In this document: positions 9,454-17,768 of the stretch, piece after piece
Position numbering within the stretch: the stretch's first letter is position 1
How the letters are laid out: every line of letters begins with the position of its first letter
DNA from: Acidobacteriota bacterium
GTDB lineage: Bacteria > Acidobacteriota > Terriglobia > Terriglobales > Acidobacteriaceae
Assembly: GCA_018268755.1 (NCBI GenBank)
Contig: JAFDVW010000009.1
Coordinates: 248,001 to 312,000 of the forward strand
Direction: 5' to 3'
Length of the DNA stretch: 64,000 bases
The notes under the pieces: generated by a model
What the model was told of the DNA's origin: nothing
What the model saw: only the letters and a program-made list of their open reading frames with translations
The model's database searches: none
Position numbers and translations under genes: made by a program

Positions 9454-9509
9454 TGGGACTCTTGCGCCCAGTGTACTTGAGGATGCTTGTGGATTGCCCC
9501 TGGGGGAAA

Positions 9510-11444
9510 CTAGGCAGTCACTGAGTGGAGAGTGCACCAGCGCTGCAGGACAAACAGGGTCCAGGGCCGCGACCAGGAAGTGCGTCCCCGCAGGAAGTCC
9601 TGCCAGACCTGGCGCACGGCCAACGGGTTCAACAAGCTGGCCAACGGGCCCTGCCCGGTCTGTTCCAGGGTTTCTTCCACGGTCGCCCGCAGCTCTTGGC
9701 GCAGCCAGTGATCAAAGGGCAGGGTGAAACCGCGCTTAGGGCGGCGGACAATAGCATCGGGCAAGTTTCCCTGTAGGGCGCGGACCAGCAGAGGCTTGGG
9801 CATTTGCGCGTCGCGCTTCCACTCCCCGGGCAGATCAAACAGCGCTTCCGCCAGGCGGTGGTCAAGAAGTGGTACCCGCAACTCCAGGCCATGCGCCATG
9901 CTCATGGCGTCGGCATCGCGCAGCAGCGTGTTCAGCATGTAGAAGCGCGATTCCAAATAGGAAACGCGATTGATGGGGTCCAGCCGGCGGGTACGCACCA
10001 CGCTCTCCTGCAAGGGGTGCAACATGCGTTCCAGGGCAGACTTGTCGACCGAGGTCAGCAGCGCGTCACGCTGCTCTGGGGTGAAGACCATGCGGGAAAG
10101 GAAGTAGGGATGCACTGCGTCCTGGCTGGCGCGGGCCAGCCCACTCAGCTTGCGACGCCGGTCGGACTTGCCGGCCGCCAGTTGCAGCGCGCCGGCCAGC
10201 GGCACCCTCACCAACCCGGGCATGTGCTCCCAGAAGCGGGAGAAACGCTCCATGTGGGGCACGGTATCAAAGCTGGAGTAGCCGGCGAAAAGCTCATCCC
10301 CGCCCAATCCGGAAAGAGCAACTTTGATGCCCGAAGCCCGCGTCTGGCGCGAGATCACGAAAGTGTTCAGCCCGTCCATGGTGGGCTGGTCCATGGCGGC
10401 CAGCGCGGAGGGGATGGCGTCCCGGACATCATGCTGCGAGACCAGGATTTCATGGTGCCGGGTACCGAATTGTTCGGCCACCAGACGGGAATATTCCCCT
10501 TCACTGAAATCTTCTTCACGAAAGACAATCGAGAAGGTATTGAGCTGACTATGGCTTTCCGCCCGCGCCAGAATTCCCGTGATCGCGCTGGAATCAATGC
10601 CGCCGGAGAGGAACACGCCCACCGGCACATCGCTCACCAGCTGCATGCCCACGGCCTCGTACAGCCGGGCGTCCAGTTCTTCTTCCAGCTTTTTGCGCGC
10701 GTCTTTGCCGGCCTTGGCACGGCCCGCGGCATCACGTTGGCGCTGCGGACCGGGGGCCAGGTCCCAGTACACAAAGTCGCGCGCCACGCCGTCCTGCCAC
10801 ATCAGGTAATGGCCGGGAGGCACGGCAGAAACGCCGTTCAGCAGCGTCGCCGGCTCATACACCGAACCAAAATTCAGGTAGCTGAGCAGGCCCGCGGGAT
10901 CTATCCGGCGCGAAACCAGCCCGCTGGCCAGCAGCGCGCGCACCTCCGAGGCAAAAAGGAAATAGGGCCCCGAAGTACAGAAATACAGGGGCTTGATGCC
11001 CATGGGATCGCGCGCCAGAAACAGGCGGCGGCGCTTCGCGTCCCAAATGGCAAAAGCAAACATGCCGCGCAGTTCATCCAGGCAGCGCTCATTCCATCGG
11101 CCAAAGGCCTTGAGCAAGACCTCCGTGTCGGAGTAGCTGCGGAAGCGCACGCCGTCCTGCTCCAGCCGCTTGCGGAGTTCCCGAAAGTTATAGATCTCGC
11201 CGTTGAAGATAATCACGTTGCCGGTTTCTGGGTCCAGCATGGGCTGGTGGCCGAGCGGCGAGAGGTCGAGGATGGCCAGGCGGCGGTGTCCCAAGCCAAC
11301 TTCCACAGGATCCCCGGTCGCCGGGCGAAAGATGGCCGTGCCACTGTCATCGGGACCGCGATGGGCAAGCGCGCGCGTCGCCCGCTCCAGGACCTCCGGC
11401 GGGACGATATCGTTGTGGGCCGCGATGCCAAAAATGCCGCACAT
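9510..11444 (-). CDS. asnB: Asparagine synthase-like glutamine amidotransferase (second copy)
   Basis: A 644-residue protein beginning MCGIFGIAAHND, with Cys2 as the glutaminase nucleophile. The glutaminase domain includes AHRGPDDSG, IFNGEIYNFRELR and SDTEVLLKAF. The synthetase domain has the intact PP-loop VGVFLSGGIDSSAI and SGLGGDELFAGYSSF. It is the first gene of the left operon, with the AT-rich acyltransferase gene diverging 215 bp away. Having two full-length AsnB-type genes separated only by a glycosyltransferase suggests two different amidation targets on the polymer, or one housekeeping-like and one specialised enzyme. That is inference; sequence alone does not separate the two roles. 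The usual length for the family is about 600-650 residues. Confidence 0.88.
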   Translation of the reverse strand: MCGIFGIAAHNDIVPPEVLERATRALAHRGPDDSGTAIFRPATGDPVEVGLGHRRLAILDLSPLGHQPMLDPETGNVIIFNGEIYNFRELRKRLEQDGVRFRSYSDTEVLLKAFGRWNERCLDELRGMFAFAIWDAKRRRLFLARDPMGIKPLYFCTSGPYFLFASEVRALLASGLVSRRIDPAGLLSYLNFGSVYEPATLLNGVSAVPPGHYLMWQDGVARDFVYWDLAPGPQRQRDAAGRAKAGKDARKKLEEELDARLYEAVGMQLVSDVPVGVFLSGGIDSSAITGILARAESHSQLNTFSIVFREEDFSEGEYSRLVAEQFGTRHHEILVSQHDVRDAIPSALAAMDQPTMDGLNTFVISRQTRASGIKVALSGLGGDELFAGYSSFDTVPHMERFSRFWEHMPGLVRVPLAGALQLAAGKSDRRRKLSGLARASQDAVHPYFLSRMVFTPEQRDALLTSVDKSALERMLHPLQESVVRTRRLDPINRVSYLESRFYMLNTLLRDADAMSMAHGLELRVPLLDHRLAEALFDLPGEWKRDAQMPKPLLVRALQGNLPDAIVRRPKRGFTLPFDHWLRQELRATVEETLEQTGQGPLASLLNPLAVRQVWQDFLRGRTSWSRPWTLFVLQRWCTLHSVTA

Positions 11445-11659
11445 GGGTCGTCTGACCGAACATCATAGCCCGACATCTCTATCTCCGTGACAACAACAGA
11501 ACCGGTCTAGTGACTGATCCGCCACCTCAGACAGAAAACCACTGGTTTGGGCTTCCTGCGGAAGGTATTTTCGTAGAAACGAATTTCCATCGTAATTCTG
11601 TGCCTATCGCACACAATACGCACATCCCCTTCGCTGGCGAGCCGATTCTTCGGCCATGG

Positions 11660-12832
11660 ATGCCAGAACTCGACACGCTGCGCGGAGTTGCAGTTCTTTC
11701 CGTATTGATATTTCATGGCGCAGGTTTACGAATCGGGCTTCAAGAAATTCGAGGAATACCATCGCCGTTGACTACATTGCTCTTCTCCGGCTGGACTGGG
11801 GTTGATCTTTTCTTTGTGCTCTCAGGGTTTCTGATCACCGGCATTCTTCTTGATAGTCGCGAAAAGCCGGCCTACTTCCGCCGTTTCTATCTCCGCCGAG
11901 CCCTGCGGATTATCCCCGTCTATTACGCACTTCTAATCGCGCTTCTGGGATTGACATGGCTGGGGCTCATTCGCCATCCCGTTTCGTTCTCGTTCATCGG
12001 ACTCAGCTTCGCTTATTTGTCTAATATGGCTGGGCTCTTTGGCGTGCCCATGCAATATGCGGTGCTCTGGTCATTGTCCGTAGAAGAACATTTTTACCTG
12101 CTTTGGCCCGCGCTCGTGCGATGGACCTCTCGACAAGGCTTGTTTTTTGTCGCAACGGCTTTATGCCTAATGTGTCCAGTGTTACGGGCAGGAAGCTTCC
12201 TTCTAGGCTACGCCAATGGCGAGACCGCTTTCGGAAATGGCCACACCTGGTTGGTAGCGGATGGACTAGCCACTGGAGCAATACTCGCCATATTTCACCG
12301 TAGCCGCCTTGCGACCCGGCGTGGAACATGGGTGTTGACGGCGGCCACGCTCGGGCTGAGTGTCGGAGCGTTTGTGATTGGCGCGCCTTTCGGATTGCTG
12401 CAACAAAGCCATCTACTAGGCGCCGCATTGCGGCAAACAGTATTGAATGCGTTTTTCCTGGGAATTCTTTCCTCGTTTCTCCTTGTCGGCACCAGCCGTT
12501 GGAAAAACTTGGTGCAATGGTCCGCGTTACGTTTCTTTGGAGAAATTAGCTACGGTCTCTACCTGATTCATATTTTGATCTATGATCTGACGGAAAAACT
12601 GATCATTCGCTGTCTTCCTCAGCTTCGTCCTCAAAGCATTCCGGCAATCGTAGTAATCTTCTGTCTCGGAACGGCCTGGGCAACAGCGGTGGCCTACCTC
12701 TCTCGCAGGTATTTTGAAGAATATTTTTTGCGACTAAAAGACCAACTGCTCGTCTCGGGAAGAAGTGCCAAAGAGTCTGTTGAGGCATATCCGCAGGCTG
12801 AAAAGGATCTTGAGCACTTACGCACCGCATAA
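11660..12832 (+). CDS. Acyltransferase 3 family membrane protein (OafA/YrhL-like)
   Basis: About 390 residues with around ten membrane segments. It begins at the family signature MPELDTLRGVAVLSVLIFHG, where the histidine is the conserved catalytic residue. FFVLSGFLITGILL, RRALRIIPVYY and WSLSVEEHFYLLWP follow, all typical of acyltransferase 3. The frame is open upstream to a GTG at 11510, which would add 50 residues without a recognisable signal; neither start has a good Shine-Dalgarno, so the start is uncertain. These proteins O-acetylate surface sugars across the inner membrane. The gene is clearly AT-richer than its neighbours: one 60-base line at 12001 has 29 G+C (48%), against 39 of 60 (65%) at 10081. 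That fits recent acquisition. Confidence 0.87.
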   Translation: MPELDTLRGVAVLSVLIFHGAGLRIGLQEIRGIPSPLTTLLFSGWTGVDLFFVLSGFLITGILLDSREKPAYFRRFYLRRALRIIPVYYALLIALLGLTWLGLIRHPVSFSFIGLSFAYLSNMAGLFGVPMQYAVLWSLSVEEHFYLLWPALVRWTSRQGLFFVATALCLMCPVLRAGSFLLGYANGETAFGNGHTWLVADGLATGAILAIFHRSRLATRRGTWVLTAATLGLSVGAFVIGAPFGLLQQSHLLGAALRQTVLNAFFLGILSSFLLVGTSRWKNLVQWSALRFFGEISYGLYLIHILIYDLTEKLIIRCLPQLRPQSIPAIVVIFCLGTAWATAVAYLSRRYFEEYFLRLKDQLLVSGRSAKESVEAYPQAEKDLEHLRTA

Positions 12833-12860
12833 CGGCAAGAAAACTTTCGGCGAGATTTCT

Positions 12861-14009
12861 ATGCGCACAGATGGCTTTCCGGAAAAGACTGGTTGGACAG
12901 ATAGCATCCCCCGCTTGTCGCTTCGGCGCACCGCCAGAACTGGGCTTGCTGTGGCTTACGTCTTATTCCTAAGCGTCTTGAGCTATACCTGCTACAAACG
13001 GCCAGTCCCCGGCGACTTTGATCGCTATATTTATGAAGCCCTCATTCGTAGCAAGACACAGCCTATCGAGGAGATTTTCCTTCTTATCAAGCATGAAAGC
13101 CCACGCACTGAAGCTAGCGCAATACTTGACAGTCCACAGCATCTGGCCCAGCTAGAACCACTCTATGCAATTCGCCCACTTTACTTAGATGCTGTTGAGA
13201 CGGCAGTGTATGTAACGCCATCCATTCAAAAAGCTATCAGCCTGGTCTCCGCTTTGGCACTGTTCATGATTGGCATTGTCTTGCTCGCCTGGACAATGCG
13301 CCCGGTCTTTTGTGGCTTGATTATGGCCTCGCCGGCGATTGTGATCGTCGGTCGGGCAGGGACTCCAGATGCGCTCTCCGCATTGTGCATCGTTACCGCG
13401 ACTTGGCTTCTAATGAAAGACCGTATTTCACCCGCAGTTCTTCTCCTACTCCTGTCACTCTTTATTCGCACTGATAACATATTGTTCGCACTCATTGCTC
13501 TGGCATGGTTAACCGTGCGCCAAAAAATAGTGTGGGCGCATTCAGTTATCCTGACTGGCTTGTCGGTAGCGAGCATTTTCTTCATCAACCATTTTTCCGG
13601 TAATTACGGTTGGGAAGTGCTGTTCCGCCATAGCTTTATTGGAGGGAAATATCCCGCTGAGATTACCTCGCACCTTCTTGCTACTGAATACCTATCCGTA
13701 TTCGTGCGGGGACTTATTGAAATTGGCGGACAAGAGCTTGCACTTTGGACCCTTTTAGGCGTGGGGGCATGGTATATTCTGCCGCGTTCTTCCGCTTACC
13801 GCTCTCTTTTGAGTTTGGTCGCTATTGCTGCTGTGTCGCACTTTCTACTATTCCCTTCCCCCGAAAACCGGTACTTTACATGGGCCTACCTGATCGTTGG
13901 TGCGGCCTTCCTGGAAGGCATCGGGCAAAGAAAAAACTCTCGTCTCACACCGATGATGCAGTATGCACCGCTAGCCAGGCACTCCGAGCCGTCGACAATA
14001 GCAGGGTAA
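12861..14009 (+). CDS. Polytopic membrane protein, unrecognised (GT-C-like?)
   Basis: About 382 residues. The start at 12861 is preferred over 12765 because GGCGAGA lies upstream and the longer form overlaps the acyltransferase gene. A hydrophobic segment near residue 30 (LAVAYVLFLSVLSYTCY) is followed by a soluble loop containing PGDFDRYIYEALIRSK. About eight more membrane segments include LALFMIGIVLLAWTMRP, SPAVLLLLLSLFIRTDNIL and SLVAIAAVSHFLLFPSPENRYFTW. The early acidic-loop layout and the RTDN and PENRYFTW motifs recall polyprenyl-phosphate-dependent GT-C or mannosyltransferase-like proteins, but I cannot assign a family. It is AT-rich like the preceding gene, 28 bp away. It ends 9 bp before the converging GT4 gene. 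Confidence 0.7.
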   Translation: MRTDGFPEKTGWTDSIPRLSLRRTARTGLAVAYVLFLSVLSYTCYKRPVPGDFDRYIYEALIRSKTQPIEEIFLLIKHESPRTEASAILDSPQHLAQLEPLYAIRPLYLDAVETAVYVTPSIQKAISLVSALALFMIGIVLLAWTMRPVFCGLIMASPAIVIVGRAGTPDALSALCIVTATWLLMKDRISPAVLLLLLSLFIRTDNILFALIALAWLTVRQKIVWAHSVILTGLSVASIFFINHFSGNYGWEVLFRHSFIGGKYPAEITSHLLATEYLSVFVRGLIEIGGQELALWTLLGVGAWYILPRSSAYRSLLSLVAIAAVSHFLLFPSPENRYFTWAYLIVGAAFLEGIGQRKNSRLTPMMQYAPLARHSEPSTIAG

Positions 14010-14018
14010 GCAGGAATA

Positions 14019-15182
14019 TCAGTTCTGGAGGGATTGGGTCACACCCACCAACTCCTCGACATGCCGTTGCCAGGAGAACCTCCGCGCCCGTCCCTCTCCT
14101 GCCCCCGCCATCCTGCGCTGAACTTCAGCGGAACCGGCAATCAGGGCCACTCTCCGGCTAAGCTCTTCCGCGGAGAACCTGGGAAAATACCAGGCCGCTT
14201 CCCCGCAGATTTCCTGGTGCACCGGCAAATCGGAGGCCACGATGGGAAGTCCGCAGGCCATGGCCTCCACCAGAGGATGGGCAAACGTTTCAGCGTAGGC
14301 CGCGGTCACGTAAATGTGGCAGGCACGATAGAGGTGATGCAGCTGGCGATAGGGCACCGCGCCCAGTTCCACGATGTTCTCGGAAATCCCCAGCTCCCGC
14401 GCCAGCGCCGCCGCCCTCTCCGTCTGATAGGCCCCCGGGTTCTCCCCTGCCTCGAGTTTGCAGGTGAGAAACAACTTCACCGGCCGGTCTTTCATCTCCT
14501 TCCGCAACCGGGACAGCGCGCGAAATAGCGTCTCGAAGTTGCGGTAGTAGTTGTAGTGGCTCACCAGCAGCAGACGCAGCGCGTCCGCGCTGGCCGCGAG
14601 TTTCTCCTGCACCTGGGGCGCGAGGGGCGAGGAGTCCGCGAAAAAATGGGCGGGATCAAAGCCGTGGTGGATGGCGTGGATCGGCCGCCCCGTCCAGTTT
14701 TGCAATTCATGGGCGAAGGCCGCGCTGGGTGCGATGGTGCATTCAGCCCAGGCAATCGACCTCTTGGCCAGTACTGCCTTGGCGCGTGTATCCAGCCATA
14801 GGCCATATTCGCGGCGGGAGACGAGATCGCGATAGAAATCCGGCGAGGTGTACAGCGCATTGCGGGACAAAAGAATCTGGGGGACGGGAGAGTGGCGCAG
14901 CGCGAAATTGCCTGCGGAAATCAATACCTGGGCGCCGCTGCGACGCACCAACTCCGGCAGCTGCCGTTGTTCCCACCAGGCCCGCCCCAGGGAACCTCCG
15001 CCGCTCGCCACTTCCGGCCAGGAGAGATTGGGCAGCCCGGCAAATTCGCGCTGCACTACCGGCCCGGCAGCGATTGTAGTGTGGACTTGGGTCTGGCGCG
15101 AAAGGTGAGGAAGGACATTTCTGAGATAAGTCAGGCCTCCACCCGCGCTGGCGGCAAGGCCGTTCAGAAAGAGGCGCATCAT
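14019..15182 (-). CDS. GT4 glycosyltransferase
   Basis: A 387-residue GT-B protein. The start is the first of two adjacent ATGs (15182, 15179), overlapping the TGA of the ligase gene. It opens MMRLFLNGLAASAGGGLTYL, with the Gly-rich GGGLTYL loop common in GT4. The C-terminal donor domain has LLLVSHYNYYRNFETLFRAL, IVELGAVPYRQLHHLYRAC and the EX7E region YAETFAHPLVEAMACGLPIV. It is the last gene of the long minus-strand operon and converges on the AT-rich island. Donor specificity is not predictable. Confidence 0.87.
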   Translation of the reverse strand: MMRLFLNGLAASAGGGLTYLRNVLPHLSRQTQVHTTIAAGPVVQREFAGLPNLSWPEVASGGGSLGRAWWEQRQLPELVRRSGAQVLISAGNFALRHSPVPQILLSRNALYTSPDFYRDLVSRREYGLWLDTRAKAVLAKRSIAWAECTIAPSAAFAHELQNWTGRPIHAIHHGFDPAHFFADSSPLAPQVQEKLAASADALRLLLVSHYNYYRNFETLFRALSRLRKEMKDRPVKLFLTCKLEAGENPGAYQTERAAALARELGISENIVELGAVPYRQLHHLYRACHIYVTAAYAETFAHPLVEAMACGLPIVASDLPVHQEICGEAAWYFPRFSAEELSRRVALIAGSAEVQRRMAGAGEGRARRFSWQRHVEELVGVTQSLQN

Positions 15183-16621
15183 CGCCCTGCGGCGGGAATG
15201 CCGGGCTGCCACCGCTCTGGCCTGGGCCGGGTCCAGCGCAGAAGCACGGGAGCGCGCGCCGGTTGGATGGCGGGCAGCATGTCCACCAACAGGAAGGCAA
15301 GGACCCAGAAAAGCAGGCACAGATAATACCCCGGCGCAAAGAGCCAGTCCTCAAAAACGGTGTCCACCAGTCCCGCGGCGAGCACGGCCGCAAGCGGAAC
15401 GATGGGAGAAACGACCTGGCCGTCATTGCGCAGCCAGCGGAAGACCCGCTTCACATAAAGCCCAACCAGAAGCACCAAAGCCAAAAACGGAAGCACCCCC
15501 AGCAATCCCGTCCACTCGACAATTGCCAGGTAGCTGTTGCCGTGCTCGCGAGTAGTTTGCGCGCTGGAACTGAACATCGGGGTATACGATGCTTCTCCAC
15601 TCACGGCGCTGGTGCCAAACCCGGTGCCAAACCACGGGTGGGCCTGGATGGCGGCCGTAGTCTCGTCCCACACTGAACGGCGCGACCCAAACATGCCTTC
15701 GGTACGCCGCCCCTTGTAAAGATAGACCGTGGTTAGAGAGTCGGAGTCGGTGTCAAAGCCACGTTCTTTGCTCTCCAGGGGCCGGATGAAGATGGCCAGC
15801 GTGGCCGCCAGCAGAACAAACGCCGTGCCCTTGGCCATGGTGCGATAGTTGCGGCTGGCCGCGCACACGAGGAAACAGGCGATCAGGGCACTGAGAATGC
15901 CGGCGCGGGAGTAGCTCGAGAGCAGCAGCAGCAGCGCCACTCCGGTGGCCAGGGCCAGGCGCAAACGAGTCTGCCCTTCGCTGGCGAGGACTCCCCACAG
16001 CAGGAACGGCACCGCCACCACCCCCATCACCGCTCCCAGGGAATTCGGACTGTCAAACAGATCAAAGTGCAACAGGAAATACGAGGCTGCGGTGATATAG
16101 GTACCGGCCTCGCAGGCGGTCAGCAGGCCACGGACAAATTTTCGCTCATTGCCCAGGCCGGCCAGCCGGCCGCCGGCGGCCCCGTAGCCAAACAGCAGCA
16201 CCAGGCTGAGCACCTTGAGCAAGGCCAGTTGCGGGTAGGCCGAGACCACCGCCGAAACCAGCGCCGACAACAGGCAAATGAACGCCACCAGATGAAAAGT
16301 TGCGAAGTAGTGGCGCTGGTCCTTCATGTAGATGACGAACCCCACCAGCGTTCCGAGGGCGAGAACATACCAGCGTCCTGAGGTCCATACCGACGCCAGG
16401 GACAGTGGCATGCCCGCCCAGAAGAAAATCAGCATAAGCAGAACGAAAAAGCGCTGGCGGTAGTTCCACAGGGCTGCGATCAATATCTGCAGAATGATGA
16501 CGGCGCCCAGATAGTAGGCGTCCGTCAGATAGCCGGGGCGCCAGAATCCCAGCACCACCACGCTCAGGCTGCTGGCCAGCAGGAGCCCCGGAGCAATCAA
16601 ATTGGAAATCCGGCTAGGCAC
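15179..16621 (-). CDS. O-antigen ligase / Wzy-like polymerase family membrane protein
   Basis: About 480 residues with ten or more membrane segments. The start is a GTG at 16621, overlapping the stop of the upstream GT4 gene by 8 bp. A longer reading from 16783 runs through that gene. The large periplasmic loop late in the protein carries GSRRSVWDETTAAIQAHPWFGTGFG and a HGNSYLAIVEWTGLLG segment, which is the Wzy_C (O-antigen ligase) signature with its conserved His. Such proteins either polymerise repeat units or ligate glycans to a lipid or protein acceptor in the periplasm. A second, unrelated-looking member is at 35528-36850, so one may polymerise and the other ligate. Sequence does not say which. 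Confidence 0.85.
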   Translation of the reverse strand: MPSRISNLIAPGLLLASSLSVVVLGFWRPGYLTDAYYLGAVIILQILIAALWNYRQRFFVLLMLIFFWAGMPLSLASVWTSGRWYVLALGTLVGFVIYMKDQRHYFATFHLVAFICLLSALVSAVVSAYPQLALLKVLSLVLLFGYGAAGGRLAGLGNERKFVRGLLTACEAGTYITAASYFLLHFDLFDSPNSLGAVMGVVAVPFLLWGVLASEGQTRLRLALATGVALLLLLSSYSRAGILSALIACFLVCAASRNYRTMAKGTAFVLLAATLAIFIRPLESKERGFDTDSDSLTTVYLYKGRRTEGMFGSRRSVWDETTAAIQAHPWFGTGFGTSAVSGEASYTPMFSSSAQTTREHGNSYLAIVEWTGLLGVLPFLALVLLVGLYVKRVFRWLRNDGQVVSPIVPLAAVLAAGLVDTVFEDWLFAPGYYLCLLFWVLAFLLVDMLPAIQPARAPVLLRWTRPRPERWQPGIPAAGR

Positions 16622-17768
16622 AGGCCAGCGCTCCCGTCCCCCGGACCGCTGCGGCGATCCCTTCTGCGCAAAGCCAGGGCGAATATCGCGCGATCCGCCG
16701 CTGGCTGGCCAGTCCCATTTGCCGGCGAAGTCCCGGGCTGCAGGAAAGTCTTTGCATGGCGGCGGCCAGATAGGCGGCATCATGCGGAATCAGGCGCAGA
16801 CCGTTTTCTCCGTCGGTCACCAAATCCGCGGCGCAGCCCGCCGCCGAACTCACCAGCAAGGGCAGCCCGCAAGCCATGGCTTCGTTGACCACCAATCCCC
16901 AGGTATCGCTGTGGGTGGGAAACACAAATACCTCGGCCAGCCCGTAGTAAGCGGCCAGCTTTTCCCGGTGGAGAAACCCGGGAAAATGTACCCGGCCGGG
17001 AACCAGGCGCGTGGCCCGCTCTTGCAATTCGGCGCGGACCGGACCGTCGCCGGCCAGCACCAGGGCCACTTCCTCGCGGACCTGCTGGGGAAGGGCCGCA
17101 TAAGCATCCAGCAGATCGAACACGCCCTTCTCTTTCACCAGACGCCCCACGAATAGATAAAAACGCTGGGGCAGCCCCAGGGCCTGGCGTTGGCCCTCGG
17201 CGTCGGCGCGAACGGCCTCGGCAGCGGCAGAGAAAAAATCACTGTCCACCGCGTTAGGGGCTGTGAAAATGCGGTCGCGGGCAATACCGAAACTCTGCAC
17301 ATACTCCCCCGATGACTTTCCCGGCACGACAAAGCCCTGGCAACTGCGCAGGAAGCGGAGCTTCGCCGATTCCACCAGGGCATAGCTCGAGCGCTGGTCA
17401 TGCAAGGTGCTCTCCACCCAGGCCAAGAACGGTACGTTGTGACGGCGCGCCCAATAAAGACTCTGCCAGGCTGCCAGGTAGCTATAACCGCCGCACAGCA
17501 CCACCTCGGGGGCGGCCTGCTGCAGGGCCGGCGCCACCTCGCGATTGATGAGCAAGGGATGTTTCCCCACCCGCCGCCGCCAGGAGGGAAGCACCTCATA
17601 GGAGAACCGGATCTCCTCGTGATACACGCGCCACTGTCGCAGGCCAGCGTCGGTCTCGGAGAGAAAGATCACGTGCAGATCAAGCTCCGGCTGTCGCGCC
17701 AGGGCGTTAAACACCGGAATGCGATAGGGAGCAATGATCTCCGTGAGCAGGACCAGACGCTGCTTCAT
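16614..17768 (-). CDS. GT4 glycosyltransferase
   Basis: A 384-residue protein. The start MKQRLVLLTEIIAPYRIPVF at 17768 overlaps the upstream TGA (ATGA). The N-terminal domain has the IIAPYRIPVFNALA loop typical of GT4 members acting in O-antigen synthesis. The C-terminal domain has RFYLFVGRLVKEKGVFDLLD, a phosphate-binding region, and HSDTWGLVVNEAMACGLPLL (EX7E). This is the third of four consecutive GT4 genes transcribed in the same direction. Donor and linkage are unknown. Confidence 0.88.
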   Translation of the reverse strand: MKQRLVLLTEIIAPYRIPVFNALARQPELDLHVIFLSETDAGLRQWRVYHEEIRFSYEVLPSWRRRVGKHPLLINREVAPALQQAAPEVVLCGGYSYLAAWQSLYWARRHNVPFLAWVESTLHDQRSSYALVESAKLRFLRSCQGFVVPGKSSGEYVQSFGIARDRIFTAPNAVDSDFFSAAAEAVRADAEGQRQALGLPQRFYLFVGRLVKEKGVFDLLDAYAALPQQVREEVALVLAGDGPVRAELQERATRLVPGRVHFPGFLHREKLAAYYGLAEVFVFPTHSDTWGLVVNEAMACGLPLLVSSAAGCAADLVTDGENGLRLIPHDAAYLAAAMQRLSCSPGLRRQMGLASQRRIARYSPWLCAEGIAAAVRGTGALACA

